Shown piece by piece: positions 22,482 to 35,093 of a stretch of 64,000 bases of DNA (position 1 is its first letter; every line of letters starts with the position of its first letter). Below the pieces are notes generated by a model that made no database searches, was not told the DNA's origin, and worked only from the letters and a program-made list of their open reading frames with translations. The stretch spans positions 53,382,647 through 53,446,646 of the forward strand of contig CM043942.1 in assembly GCA_014529385.2 (NCBI GenBank). Direction: 5' to 3'. This DNA comes from Adiantum capillus-veneris. Its lineage: Eukaryota > Streptophyta > Polypodiopsida > Polypodiales > Pteridaceae. Made by a program: the position numbers and the translations under genes.

Positions 22482-23490
22482 GGGAAGCCCCAGCTTGAAG
22501 AGGCAGCAAGGACACTTGTCAAGTTCCTCCTCATGTTGCCCTCATGGTGTGCCTGAAACCTATTGGTTGGCCACCCAAGGGGTCCAATGATAATAAAGGA
22601 TATTTAATTAATTGATTTTGCATTTATCAAGTCCTCTCTCTCAAAGGGGAAAGGGGGACACTTGTCCCAAGGCTATCCCTGTTGCTTGTAATGGCTCCTG
22701 CTTGTGATTGGCTAGGCCTGGAGGGGTCCAATGAGCTTCAAGCATGAGCTACAAGGGGGGGTCGACCCAAGCAAGCTAGGGGGGTGCTTAGGGGGTATAC
22801 TCACCCACACACACTCACAAACACTCTCATTGTGTACTATGCAAAGGCAAGAGCTCCCTCTCTTTCTCCAAGCAAGTAGAGGTTGAGAGCCTACACCAAC
22901 ACTCTTGGCTATGGAGTGCAAATCCATCCAAGAGCCATGCTTCAATGCTTGAGCTTGCCATCTATTTCTTCTTCATTACTATGCTATTATGTATGCTAGC
23001 ACAAGAGTTATGATAAGTGAGGAACTAGCTCTTTCTCGTATGAAATGTTTCTTCTTCCTCTTCCCTACCCTCATTCCCTGCTAGCTCTCTCCACCTTCGA
23101 AGGTGTTTGAGGTCTTGGTATAGTTAAAACTTTCTTCAAGTTTAGGTTATGCTATGATGGTGATGCATGAAGCTTTCCATCTTCATTGCCTCACCTAGGT
23201 CACAAGGAACACAAAGAATGTATTGTAACAAGTCTCTCTTTATGGGAGAAATCATAATACAAATGCCTATTGGAGGGGGGACCGGCTCCACAAAAATCCG
23301 ATCCTCAACTGTTGTCATGTTCTCTAAATTCTCTCTCTTGAAAAAGTATTGTCTATGCCAAGTTAACTAATTGCTATGATTATGTTGCTATCTTCAATTA
23401 TGTCAACCCGCTATGCTCACAAAATCATTTCTTGAAAGTACTCTCATTAAATTCCGCTACTCTCAAATTGAATAGGCAAATTCCATTACA
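21867..23490 (+). repeat. Element A 5' LTR
   Basis: Starts TGTCATAAAATC, ends TTCCATTACA, 1624 bp, and matches 48374-50003 throughout. It contains a TATAAAG (22031-22037), imperfect GCTTGAGGTGCTTGA-type minirepeats (about 22155-22300) and a (CA)n microsatellite. It supplies the promoter of the element. Confidence 0.92.
22421..22480. repeat. (CA)n microsatellite in element A 5' LTR
   Basis: About 30 CA units. The same site in the 3' LTR (48931-48973) has about 21. Confidence 0.97.
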
Positions 23491-23491
23491 T

Positions 23492-23503
23492 TGGTATCAG
23501 AGC
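23492..23503 (+). other. Primer-binding site, initiator Met-tRNA type
   Basis: TGGTATCAGAGC begins 2 nt after the LTR end. This is the classical plant primer-binding site complementary to the 3' end of initiator methionyl-tRNA and primes minus-strand synthesis. Confidence 0.92.
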
Positions 23504-23904
23504 ATTTGGTTTCTCTTTTCTTGCTTAAGAAGAGAGGTCCTTAAGTAGCCTATAAATGGTTGATGTTGTTAATTATAATAGAGTAAGTGGAGCTGGGAAC
23601 TAATATCGGTTTTGTTAAGCCCACTATGTGGGGGATGATGCACACCTCGGGAGCTTTGGACTTAATAATGGAGTCATTTTAGACTTGCCTACGGCTTTAC
23701 CATTATTGAGCCATAAGAAGTCCAAAAGGAGCTAGCCCTTGGCAACTCTGCTATGTTAGACCTACTCCTCTACTGTCTATAATTAACCACTTTGAGCCGT
23801 GGGTGTAGATACTTAAGAGCCGATTTTCAAAGGCTAAGAGGAGTGGCAACTAAGGTTTTGTATTGCCAAAGCATACACTAAGTATAAACATAAATTTTGT
23901 TAAC

Positions 23905-26665
23905 ATGGCTGACAATAATCAAGAGAGTAGAATGAACATTGATAGCTTTGATTTTGCACATGAAGGTGCTAATGATGATGCTCCCATGTTTGTGAATTAT
24001 CTCGTCACTAGGTTGAAACAAGCTATGGGCAACCCTGCTTTGCAAGCCAAAGTTACTCAACAACTTCGTGCTTATGGAATTTCCCTTCCTCTCCCAGAGG
24101 AGAGAGAGATTAGGAGGCCTCTTGAAGAGACCCTCAAAAGAAGACTCTCTCCCATTCGAGAGGAGGAATCCAAAGAGAAAGAAAGCAATGACAGTCTAAG
24201 TTCTTCTGAAGATGTGGCTCCACGAAGACGGCGGTCTAGACGATCGCCTACTCCTCCCAAGAGGAAAAGAGCAACCCATAGTCCTTCTCCTCATCACTCT
24301 GAAAGGGAAGAGAGGAAACAAAGGAAGAAAAGGGCTAGGAAGAGGTCACCCTCTTCTCCTTCTTCTTCACCTTCCTCCTCATCCGATGAAAGTTATGGCT
24401 ATTCTCCTAGAGAATACAAGAGGGGAGGATATCGCAAATCATTTCCTGCATGGTGAAGGTCACAAAAGCTAAAAAAGTTCAAGGAGGGAGGAAAGAGTAT
24501 CTCTTTTCTCACCTATGATGGCACCTTTGGTGCTACCGACAAAGTGTTGGACTTCATCCAGCAATTTGATACGGCCTTTGGGGACGAGGGCTTCACAGAG
24601 TCCTCCAAGCTATGCCATGTAGCTATGCACTTCCAAAAATCAGCTCGTCAATGGTGGGCTAGCCTTCATGGAAATGGAGAAGCCCCAAAGACATGGAAAA
24701 CTCTACGAGTTTCCATCATGAAGCAATTTCTTCCAAGTGATACTAAAGATAAAGTTCTTACGGAATGGCGCGGCTTGAAGCTCCTCTCTCATGAGTCTAT
24801 CAACAAGTATGTAGACAAGTTTTGGGATTTACATCTCAAAGCTACTTTCTTTCAAAAGATAGACTTTGCCGAGCAAAGACAGCAATTCTGTGCGGGATTA
24901 CCTGAAGAGATGTCCGAATACATCAACTCTCAACGGCCCGGTACTATTACCAAAGTAATCCACCACACCATGGTTGCTTCACGCATCAATTTCCATCAAG
25001 GGGCTAGACGTAATGTCAAGCCCATGGAAAACAAAGATAAAAATGATGCAAAGGGGAAATCCAATGCTCAAAATAATTCCCAAGGCACTTCCAACAACAA
25101 CAATAACAACAACAACAATCGGTCCAAGGAGAAGGGAGTTTACAAAGGTAGAAAAAAACTCTCTCCTGAAGAGCTTGAAGCTTTTCACAAGGACCATAAG
25201 TGTTTCAAGTGTGGGGAGCAAGGACATGGCTATCGTTCTTGCCCCACGAAGAATACTCACAATGAGACTCCTAGGGCTTCCACCATCGAAGCTCCAAAAG
25301 AGGATGCTCATTGCAAAGGATCATCACTTTCCTATGCGTGGGGAAAGGTAAGAGAGCATGATGCCTTCATCTTGTTTGACCCCGGCTCTACTCTCAACTT
25401 TATATCAATAGAGTTGGCCACCAAGTTGGGCATTCAAGCTTTTGAGATGGGAGATATAGTAACAGCTGATGCAGCTTTCAAGGGACAACAAGCCTCCGTT
25501 ACTCCCTTGATTGGGAAGTTGAGGCTTCATGTCCAAATCTGTGTCGACAAAGAAGACTTCTTCATCTCTCCTCTCCAACATCAGGATGTTATCCTAGGGG
25601 CACCATGGTTTGATCGCATGGCTGCCAACATGAAGTTCCCTGAAAGGAGAATTTACTTCACCTATAGGGGAAAGAACATGTATATAGATGCTAGTGAGCG
25701 TGGTCGCACTATTCCACTTGTAAATCCTCTTTCTTTTGATAAATCAATGAAGAGCTCAGTTTCTGCGTACATGATTTATGTCAAAGAGTCTCTAAAAGCT
25801 AATAATGTTTCATCAAATGAAAATGATAGGAATGAAGAAGAGTTAGACTTGTCTAGTTTTCTAAAAGGATTCCAAGATGTGTTCATCGATGATATCCCTA
25901 TGGACCTACCTCCAAAACGAGGGGATGATAACCATCGTATTGAGCTCCTTCCAGGAAGCTCACCACCTAACAAACCTCCTTATCGAGTCTCACAAGCTCA
26001 ACAAGAGAAGATTATGAGGCAAGTACCGGAATTGGTAGACAAAGGGATGGTGAGGCCTAGTTCCTCTCCCTTTTGTTCTACAGTCCTTTTAGTGCAAAAG
26101 AAAGATGGTACATACCATATGTGTGTGGACTATCGAGCACTAAACCATATCACTATCAAAAATAGATTTCCCGTGCCTCGGGTAGAAGATCTGTTTGATA
26201 AGCTACAAGGCTCTACCTACTTCAGTAGGATTGACCTTAAGAGTGGCTATCATCAAATAAGGATAGTGGATGAAGATATCCTAAAGACCGCGTTTCGCAC
26301 AACATTTGGTCTTTATGAATATCTAGTCATGCCTTTTGGCTTGACTAATGCACCAGCTACTTTCAATCGTCTCATGGAGAAAATTTTTAGACCATATCGT
26401 AAATTCACTGGAGTGTTCTTTGATGATATCATCATCTACTCCAAGTCTTTGGAGGAACATAAGCAACATCTGCAAGCGATTTTTCAAGCCTTGAGGGAGA
26501 ACAAACTTTTTCTCAACCAAAAGAAAAGTGAATTCTTCCTTCAAGAGATTCAATATCTAGGTCATATTATCTCTCACGATCGTATTCGTACGGATCCATC
26601 AAAGTTAGAGGTAATAAAATCATGGCCTAACCCAAGGAATCTACATGAGCTAAGAAGCTTTATTG
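23905..26665 (+). pseudogene. Element A gag-pol, 5' part (Gag, PR, RT)
   Basis: One frame runs from ATG 23905 to the nested insertion, broken by one TGA (24454-24456). Gag N-terminal part (about 180 aa) ends in a striking Arg/Ser-rich tract. The second part (numbering from 24544) has a capsid region (CHVAMHFQKSARQWWASL), an Asn-rich linker, a zinc knuckle at about 220-233 (CFKCGEQGHGYRSC), a protease loop FDPGS with Asp at about 279, and RT motifs YHMCVDYRALN, RIDLKSGYHQI, MPFGLTNAPATF and FFDDIIIYS (catalytic Asp-Asp at about 627-628). The frame then runs into family B LTR sequence after the RT connection motif LRSFIGI. The only disabling change before the insertion is the TGA. Confidence 0.9.
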
Positions 26666-26669
26666 GTAT
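26666..26669. repeat. Target-site duplication of nested B array (left)
   Basis: GTAT, repeated at 45990-45993. Removing the insert and one copy restores the RT-RNase H junction of element A in frame. Confidence 0.85.
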
Positions 26670-28869
26670 TGATAGCCGTTTTTCGGCTCTTTGTAATTGC
26701 CACAGTGAGTTACCTCACCCTACCAAAATCACCCAAACACTATGGCTATCCCTACCATTTCACTGTACATAGGCGTGCGTGAGTCACGGGACTTTTCTCA
26801 TATCTTCTTAAAAAACCCTCAATTAGCTAGTCATTGGGCTAGTTGAGCCAAAAAAATAAAAAAAAAAAAAATAAGTATATTATGGCCCATGCGTATGTAA
26901 ACATTTCTTTGTATATAGGGCCTAAATAAAAGGATTTTTCATAATTATTGTGGTATTTATATATTTCTACCTATGGTGTGTTATTTATGCTATGTACATT
27001 GACTCACCATTACCATATTTTTTCTTATCATTTTCCATACTCTTTATTCCATATAAAAAGAATTTCATGCAAGCTTCTCTTATTTTTGGTGTAACTCTAT
27101 CCCAACAAAAATCCAAAAAAACTAGTTCTATTTATGTGTATATTTTTTTCACTATTGTGATTTTTTCCTTCCTACATATATTCTCTATTACTCTCATAAA
27201 TTAGACCACCAAAAATATTCATCTTTTTATGGTAGACTTATAATGAGAGAGATTTATTTTGACCCCTTTATATTTTTCCACCTATATTATTTATATTTGA
27301 CATGTACATATTTTTTAGACCCCTCAATATTTGATTTTCTTAGTTGTACTATTCACTTATATCATGATCTCAACAATATCTTCAATTATAGACCTAGCAA
27401 ATAAGGTCAAGGGTAGGTGGCATGCATACATGCACTATGGAGGGCTCACTCTTGGAGGTATTCAAAAGAATCATCCAAAGAAGGACCCCACAAGGACCTT
27501 GTGCAGTGGAAAAAAACGGTCGGTTTTGCTGAATTTTTAAAGTTCACTTGCTCTCCGAATTTGAAAAGGTGATACAAACGAAAGTTGTAGCTCGTTGGCT
27601 GAACTTTTGCCTCAAATTTTTTCATATTTTTTTGAGTTACGAGCTGTGAGCTATGATTTTATTAGTGGACCCCAGTTTTCCCATTCTATGCAGCCACACT
27701 CTCTCTTTCACTTTATCATTTTCCTCCTCCAAATTACCCATATCTATCAAAAAAACCACAAAATTCAGCCTTTTCTCTTAAAAGACAGCATCACGGTGGC
27801 TGATTACTCAGCTTCAATTACCTTGTCTCTCAAGGAAGGTCAAGAGTGGAGAAAAAATGTACCTTCAAAGCTAGTGGACCGTCAACAAGCGTCAAAATTG
27901 GCCCTACTCAAGACACTTGGAGCATCAACCTTGTAAGAAATCCACCTTTTCTTGCCTCTTAAGAGTTTTTCTTCCTTATTTGTATCCTACATGGATACTC
28001 CCATTGTAAATATCCAATTCCATTTGTAAATTAATACTAACTCTACTAACACTAACCCACTATGAAAAGTCCTATCACCTCCATTTCTCTCCTCTCTCTT
28101 TCCCCACCAACTTCTTGATAATTCCAAGCAAAAGAAATTAGATAAATTGCTGAAAATCTAACCCAACCATGGTTAGAGGAGTAACCCTAGCCTTCAAAAT
28201 TGCTATAAAAGGAGGGTGTAGCTAGCACAAAAGGAGGAGCCATAAGCAAGAGCACTATGCTATAGCTTGAGAAGCCAAGCTCAACCTCTCTAGAAGGAGC
28301 TCTTGAGTGGAAGCTCATTGTCTTATGCATGTGCATGTGTTGTAATAGGGGATTAGCAAGGGAACTCTATGCCATTGTAAGAGAGAGAGTGATCATTCAA
28401 TTGAGAGTAGGAAATCTATCATTTCTCCTACTAGTGTAAGCCCAACATTTGCTGAATCAAGAAGGGTGGATTTGGACTAAGCTTGGATACTTTGTCTCCT
28501 TTCCAACGTGAAGTAATGGACAACAATGATGCGTAAGTGTCTTGGTGTTTTTTGTTAAGTTCTTGATAGCTTGTCTCTGGTGTTGTCATCAATTTAGCCA
28601 TAAATCCCACATACTGTAAGAAGGCGACAGGGTGGAGAGGACTCCCCTGGCTTTAAGATAGTGATTGGGGTGGCTTTTCTTGTGATGTGTTGTGGTGAAA
28701 TTTATGCAAGCTATGTTAAACAAATACTAATCTCACTTTGATTTTTCATGACAGATTTGTAAGAAGGTATTAATGCAACAAGCACCCCCTCCCCCTTTCT
28801 CTCTCTTTCTTAAATATATAGTTGTATTTGCTTGATCGTTGCTGATACGTTTCAAAGCAGCCCGAGCAC

Positions 28870-28914
<45 letters not shown>

Positions 28915-29173
28915 TTTTAGTGTGTGAGAGTGTTCCATTGGTGTTAGGGTTAGTGTAAATTCCTTGCTTGTTTGTGGGTTGCTCTAACGATTCTCCTCTT
29001 TTGCGTCCTAGTTCGCTCTTAAACTAAGTGGTGCCCCTTGTGTAGTTGGGATTTGGCTGTGGGTTTGTTGTTTTGGTTTGTGTTGTGTTGTGCCCCAGCC
29101 CCATTGAGCTGCACGGGAGCCTTGAAGGGTGTCTAGAGGTTGCTCTTCTTGTTGCCCGCCCCAGACCGCCTCA
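26670..29173 (+). repeat. Family B LTR 1
   Basis: TGATAGCCGT to CCGCCTCA, 2504 bp. It contains the U3 small ORF equivalent (about 27793-27936, with ACG in place of the ATG), a TATAAAA at 28204-28210, the ATG mini-exon (28516-28532) followed by GTAAGT (28533-28538), candidate acceptors ending about 28756 and 29011 and a CT microsatellite (about 28867-28911). It is near-identical to LTR 2 and LTR 3 and more diverged in U3 from the LTRs at 51326 and 60974. Confidence 0.92.
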
Positions 29174-29176
29174 AAT

Positions 29177-29194
29177 TGGTGCCCCCACGGAGGA
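29177..29194 (+). other. Family B primer-binding site (copy 1)
   Basis: TGGTGCCCCCACGGAGGA starts 3 nt after the LTR end. The TGG start fits complementarity to a tRNA CCA end; I could not assign the tRNA. Same sequence at 37606 and, with one change (GGACGG for GGATGG) just beyond it, at 54007. Confidence 0.7.
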
Positions 29195-29247
29195 TGGCTT
29201 GTGTATTTTTTTGTAGAATCAACCTTTAGCATAGTCAAGTAGTTTGC

Positions 29248-29460
29248 ATGAATCACGAAAATTTGTATGATCCCTTCATTCCCATTGCAAGGCAAAAGGT
29301 ACACATAATTGTTAGTACTAAGTTGCAATTTCAACGTGTCATTCGTAGAATTTTAGGTCCTCTTAGGTTGGCCGAGATAAACGCTTCAGTAAATCCTTTT
29401 ATTTTGCCTCTCATTAGGTACGACCTTAGTTTGGACGTCTATATTTTTGTTTTGTTTTAA
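29248..29460 (+). CDS. Family B accessory ORF1 (copy 1)
   Basis: 70 codons with an ATG start, between the primer site and gag. No known family recognised. It is paralogous to the next ORF: both share a pattern of alternating hydrophobic residues around an F-Q-R/Q-R-x-x-x-x-x-G core, then E-I-x-A-S-x-N-P-x-I-L-P-L-I and a D-V-x-I-F-x-L-end. The beta-rich look suggests a small folded domain. It is nearly identical to 54078-54290, differing at the second to fourth codons (ENLY versus EALY), so it has been kept open in three copies. Confidence 0.55.
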   Translation: MNHENLYDPFIPIARQKVHIIVSTKLQFQRVIRRILGPLRLAEINASVNPFILPLIRYDLSLDVYIFVLF

Positions 29461-29481
29461 GCATTAGGTCAGGCATAGACC

Positions 29482-29700
29482 ATGGATAATGGCCCAGGAA
29501 TAGAGGTTTTCCCCTTCCATTTCACTCCACACATTAGAATAAACATTGCAATTAGTAGGAAAATCCATTTTCAACAACGTATGGTGTTCATGTTTGGTGC
29601 CCAAAGAGTAGGAGAAATTCTCGCATCACCAAACCCTGTCATCCTACCTCTTATTGATTATCATAGGTCGTTTGATGTGAATATCTTTATTTTGTTGTAG
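29482..29700 (+). CDS. Family B accessory ORF2 (copy 1)
   Basis: 72 codons with an ATG start, 21 bp after ORF1. It is paralogous to ORF1, best seen in the shared EI-ASPNPVILPLI segment and the hydrophobic C-terminus (NIFILL). Unknown function. Directly downstream only 85 bp separate it from gag, whereas the copy at 54312 is followed by 1.1 kb holding ORF3 and ORF4. Confidence 0.55.
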   Translation: MDNGPGIEVFPFHFTPHIRINIAISRKIHFQQRMVFMFGAQRVGEILASPNPVILPLIDYHRSFDVNIFILL

Positions 29701-29785
29701 AATAGATTGCAAGCTAGAAAACATTATTGTGTAAATCTTTTTAAGAAAGAAAAACAAAAACGGGTGTCACTTTGAAATCAATTCA

Positions 29786-32700
29786 ATGGAAAGCCAACGC
29801 CAAATGTCTGGGTATCCTCTTTTCTTTGGAGAGCCTGGAGAGGATGCAGAATTATTTTTAGCGAATTTCAAGATGTCTTGCCGTATCAAGAGGATAATAA
29901 CTGATCAAGAACGTGTAGAAATGTTTGAGGTGGTCCTTAGGAAAGATGCTAGCACTTGGTTTGACTCTTTGCCTGAGGAAGTTAAGGGGAATTACAATGA
30001 AGTTTTGAATCATTTCAAGAAATACTTCTTTGATCCCCAAAACACTCAAAAATTATGGTAAGACATTGTTTCTCATAAGCAAAAAGACTTAGATGACTAC
30101 TACTTGTACAAGCAAGAGTTTCTACGTCTTTGGGCTCTATGGATACGAAATGTTGCTAACCCTGGTGATGGTGCAGAATTTCTAAAGAAGAAGAGGTTCA
30201 TAGCCGGACTCTTTCCTAACCTTAAGGTAAAAGTTGAGTCGGGTGCACCTGCTACCTTTGATGCAACTGAAACTAGGGCTGCTAAGAAGTATAGGAAACT
30301 CAAGTGCTTAAGGGGAGAGGTTCCAATAGAAGGTCTTAGACCCAAAGGTAAGTCACAAGCATCAACATCGAGGGAGCTTCCTGAGGTAACGACGGAAGTA
30401 ATTGAGAAGTTAAACAAATCTTTAAGCAGCCTGTCAATTCACCTTGCACAAGCTGTAGGTCCAAAGGGACAAGCAAAGAAGTCTGAAGCTCAAGATCCAC
30501 GACTTAGGAGAGTCTTGCAATGTTGGAATTGCGGAGAGTCTGGACATGGGATGTATAATTGTCCTTGGCCCCGTGGGGAGCCAGGGAGACCTAACTTAAA
30601 TTACCCAGTGATGAATGCAGGTGAAGGAACTGGTCAACAACCAAGGCTTCTACAAAGACCAAATGGACCAAGACCACCTCCACAAGGGGTAGAAGGAGTT
30701 CCACCTTTGCCAGATCCAAATGTGCATGTGGTAGAGGTGACAAACTCAAATGAGGTTGACATGTAAGCAAATGGCATTAAGCGTGGCCGAGGAAAAGGTA
30801 AAGAGAAAGAGGGTGTCCCATCACAGAGTGACCATGGACAAGGCAAGAAGGCAAAGGAGACCAAGGAAGCTAAGAGGACTCAACGTCGTATCAATCTCCA
30901 AGACTTCCCTCTTGGACATGGTATGGCTCCATACAACCTGTTGGAAGACATGCGAGGTAAGGGTCCTCATATCTCATGGCCTCAGTTTCTTGCATTATGC
31001 CCACAAGTTAGGAGGGATTTAACAAAGGCAGTTAGCACTAGGAGAAAGGTAAAAGAGAGTTTTCCTGTTGTAAAAATTGCACATGCTGAAATGAACGAGG
31101 ATATTACACCTGTGCTAGATTGTTACATAAAAGGAAGATTGGTTAGGAAAGGTCTAGTGGATGGGGGTGCACAAATTTGCATCATGACAGAGGGACTCAT
31201 GCAAAGACTAGGCATGCACATCCATGAGAACCCTGAAATCAAAGTGAAAATGGAAAACAATAGCAAGGCTAGGTGCATAGGCATTTGTAAAAATGTTTTT
31301 GTGGAGGCCTTTGGCATTAAGAAGGCAGTGGATTTCTATGTCATGTCTACCAAGGGAAATGGTTACCCATTTATCCTAGGAAGACCATGGCTAATGAAAA
31401 TGCGAGCTTTGCAGGATTGGGAGAGTGGAAAGCTAATTTGTAGGAATGACAATCACAAGAAGGTTTTCTTTGACATGAAGGAGCAACGCCAAGAGGAGCT
31501 CCATGAAGAATCATCTCAAAGTGAGACGGAAGAAGGTTGGACCGATAGCACTTCAGAAGAAGAAAGTAGCGGCAGCATTACTGAAGAGGAGTCCTCCATT
31601 GAAGTCATGGGGGTAAGGTTTAAGCCAAACAACCAGGAGACCTCTTCTCGAGGTTTGGAAGAGGTAGGTTCCCAAGAGAACCAAAAGGTGGAAGATGAAG
31701 GAATGTTAGAAGGTATGTTGTCTACAACACTTACAAAGGATGAAAGAGAGGAGTTCAAATGTGTGCTAAGGAAATTTCCGAGGCTTTTTGCTAAAGACTA
31801 CACCGATGTGCGTGGAGTAGATGTTGTTCAACACAAGATTGAGTTGAAGCCAGAGGCCACACCTAAAGCTCAGAAGCTACGAAGGCTAGGAGTTATAAAG
31901 GAACAGGCTCTACTCAAGGAGGTAAGAAAGCTTCTAGCAGCAGGTTTCATTTATCCAGTGGAGAATTCAGAGTGGGTCTCTCCTGTTGTTGTCACTCCTA
32001 AGAAAAATGGCAAGTGGAGGGTGTGTGTGGATTACCGTCCCCTCAATGAGGCAACAAAAAGAGATCACTTTCCCCTCCCATTCCAGGATGAGATACTAAA
32101 TGAGGTAGCTGGTCATGAGAAGTACACTGTGTGCGATGATTACTCAGGTTACTTTCAAATAGGGATTGCATTGGAGGATCAATTGAAAACAACCTTTATC
32201 ACTCCTTGGGGTTGTTATGCTTTTAGAGTCATGCCATTTGGTCTGACAAATGCTCCTGCAACATTCCAACGTTTCATGAACATGGTGTTTCAAGCATTCT
32301 TTGGAAAGTCAATTAGGGTGTTCATTGATGATTTCTGCATTTATAGCTCAAAATCATTGCATCTACAAAGGGTAGAAGAAGGTTTAAAGAAGCTCTACGA
32401 CATGGGAGTTCAACTCAACCCCGACAAGTGCCACATAGGTGAGGATGAAGTGATCTTGCTCGGTCACAAGGTTTCCTATAAAGGCATTGAGGTGGATCCT
32501 TCAAAGGCAAAGGCTCTTATTGAGCTCCCATCACCGAAGAGTCTTAAGGAGGTCATCTCTTTCATTCAGAAGGTGAAGTATATGTCACGCTTCATTCACT
32601 TAGCCTCGGAGTTGCTTCATCCTTTGCAAAAGTTGACACAACAAGTAGAATTTGCATGGTCTGATGAGCTTGAAGAGTATTTTTGTAACATTAAAGTCAT

Positions 32701-35065
32701 TTTGTCAGAGCTACCAACACTCATGCCTCCTTGTTGGGAGTACACATTCTTTGTTAGCTCTAGTGTTGGAAGGGAAACAATTGGTGTTGTGTTGCTACAA
32801 CAAGATCCCCACAGTACAAGGATGCGACCCATCTACTTTGCTAGTAGGGTCATGAATGCTTTGGAGAGAGACTACACATAAGCAGAACTCATGATGCTTT
32901 CTCTCATGTTTGCGGTGAGAAAGTTAAGATCCTACCTACTACCAAAACCTTTTGTAATTCTCACTGCAGAAATTTTTTTCCCTTGGGTGTCATCTCAAAT
33001 GAATCTTAGTACTAGGATCTCAAAGTGGATTATGGAGTTGCAAGAGTTTCAATACTCTTTCAAGGTAGAAGATAGTGTGCGTGCACAATTGGCAGGGATT
33101 CTCACTTATAGGGTGCATGAAAAGGAGATTAAGGCGCCTGAAGTAAAGACCCTACCATTGCCACCACCAAAAAGTATTCCTAATGCTTTTACCTTGTTCT
33201 TTGATGGAGCTTTTTGTCGAGCCACAGGAAAAGCAGGGGGAGGGCTAGTGTTGCTCAACCCAAGTGGAGAGGTGGTCATGGAAGAGAAGTTCAATCTACC
33301 AAGTTCAGCTAGCAACAATGAAGCAGAATATGACACACTACTTCATGGTTTAAAAATATGCATTGGCCATGGTATACAACGTCTCATGGTAAAAGGGGAT
33401 GCACTTCTCATTGTGAAGCAGATTTTAGGCATTTGGGCATGCAAAAATGAAAGACTAAGGGCTAAAGTTCATACCATCCGTAGGCTATTTAATCAATTTG
33501 AGGAGGTGCAATTATATCATATTCCTAGGAAACAAAATGAAGATGCTGATTTACTCGCACAACAAGTAGTTACATGTGTTGAGAAAGAAGTGCAGGTCAT
33601 CATGGTGGCAGCAACTGTCAAGCAACCGAGATACCAGGGATTGGAGTCATTGACTCCCATTATTAGCTACATTTTGGAGGGCGAGTTTCCACAAGACTTC
33701 ACGAAGGCTCAGAAGAGGAGACTCATGAAGAAGGCAAGCGCATATCTCTTCCTAGAAGGCCCCCTCTATCAAAGAGGGAGGGATCAAGTATGCAAAAGAG
33801 TACCAACTATTGAGGAAATTCCAGCCATTCTAAAAGGTTTGCATGAAGAAGCATGTGGTGGTCATTTTGCCCAAGAATTAACTGTGAAGAAGATTTTGCT
33901 TGCGGGGTATGTTTGGCTAAGTCTGCATGTGGATGTCCAACATTGGTGTAAAATTTGTCACAATTGTCAGGTAAATGGGAATAAAAGATTGGTTTATGGT
34001 CCAAGGCAAATCGTGCTTGCAAATGGACCGTTTGAAAAGTGGGGCATTGATGCTATGGGTCCTCTGCCTAGGACAAAAAATGGTAAACTCTACATTCTAG
34101 TGGCTATAGACTATATGACTAGGTGGGTGGAAGCACAAAGTGTGGCAAAGGTAAATGAGAGGACAGTGAGTAAATTCGTCTACACTCACATTTGTTGTAG
34201 ATTTGGCACACCTTTGGAGATTGTTTCTGATAATGGTCCAGGGTTTAGAAAGGGATTGCTCACAGAAGTCTGTGAAGAACTTTGCATTCTACATCGTCAC
34301 AGTACACCCTACTATCCCCAATCAAATGGTTTGGTAGAAAAAGCTAATGGTGTCATTGCAGGCATCATTAGAAAGATGGTGAAAAACAAGACAAAGTTGT
34401 GGGATGACTTCTTGGATGGTGCCTTGTGGGCGTATCGAACCACATATAGGGAAGCCACGGAGTTCACACCATTTCACTTGGTCTATGGTCAAGAGGCTTT
34501 GCAGCCTATCGAGCTCAACATTCCAACAATGCGACTTCATGGCAAAGGAGCACAAGATGATCAAGAGGTATGGATGGATCGACTTCTTACGTTAGTGGAG
34601 CTTGAGTGGAAAAGAGAAGCAGCATATGAGTGCTACAAGAGGAAAGCCACACAAGCGAAAGAAACGCACGACAAGAAACTGAAGGACAAAGGCATCAAGG
34701 AAGGAGAGCTTGTGCTAAGGTATGACAATCGACTTGACAATCGTTTTGATGCCAATTTTGAAACTAGATGGCAAGGGCCATACATAGTCAAGAAGGCTTT
34801 CAATTCTAGTTACTATCAGCTTATGGACTTGAATGGTAAAGAGAACTCCAGGAAAGTAAATGGGTATCGCTTGAAGCCCTATTTGAGTCGCCTTCTACCA
34901 AAGGATCTACCAAAGATCTGTCAAAAGGCCACTGTCTCATGTAAGTATTGTTAAATGAAGCATGAGTGTAACTCTAGCCAAAATTCTGAGGGGCCAAACA
35001 ATAAAAATCTCGTCAAGGACTCTGAAGCACTCTCTTTGGAAAAGATGCTCTATGATGGTACATGA
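29786..35065 (+). pseudogene. Family B gag-pol, copy 1 (Tat-like, four stops)
   Basis: A single frame from ATG 29786 runs to TGA 35063-35065, interrupted by TAA at 30059, 30764, 32879 and 34952. Compared with the copy at 55666, these replace CAA, GAA, GAA and TAC codons. Domains: capsid-like Gag, zinc knuckle (CWNCGESGHGMYNC, about 30521-30562), protease with LVDGGAQ (D-G-G loop), RT with VCVDYRPLNEATKRDHFPLP, MPFGLTNAPATFQ and VFIDDF, RNase H, a second archaeal-type RNase H (FFDGAF...ASNNEAEYDTLLHGL...GDALLIVKQI) and integrase (D, D, E all present, spaced 35). There are no frameshifts, so it is recently disabled. Confidence 0.9.
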
Positions 35066-35079
35066 ATATACCATCATCC

Positions 35080-35089
35080 AGGGGGAGGG
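35080..35089 (+). other. Family B polypurine tract (copy 1)
   Basis: AGGGGGAGGG, 4 nt upstream of LTR 2. It primes plus-strand synthesis. The same tract occurs at 43480-43489; the B2 copy has a G-rich variant at about 60960-60967. Confidence 0.8.
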
Positions 35090-35093
35090 CTAA

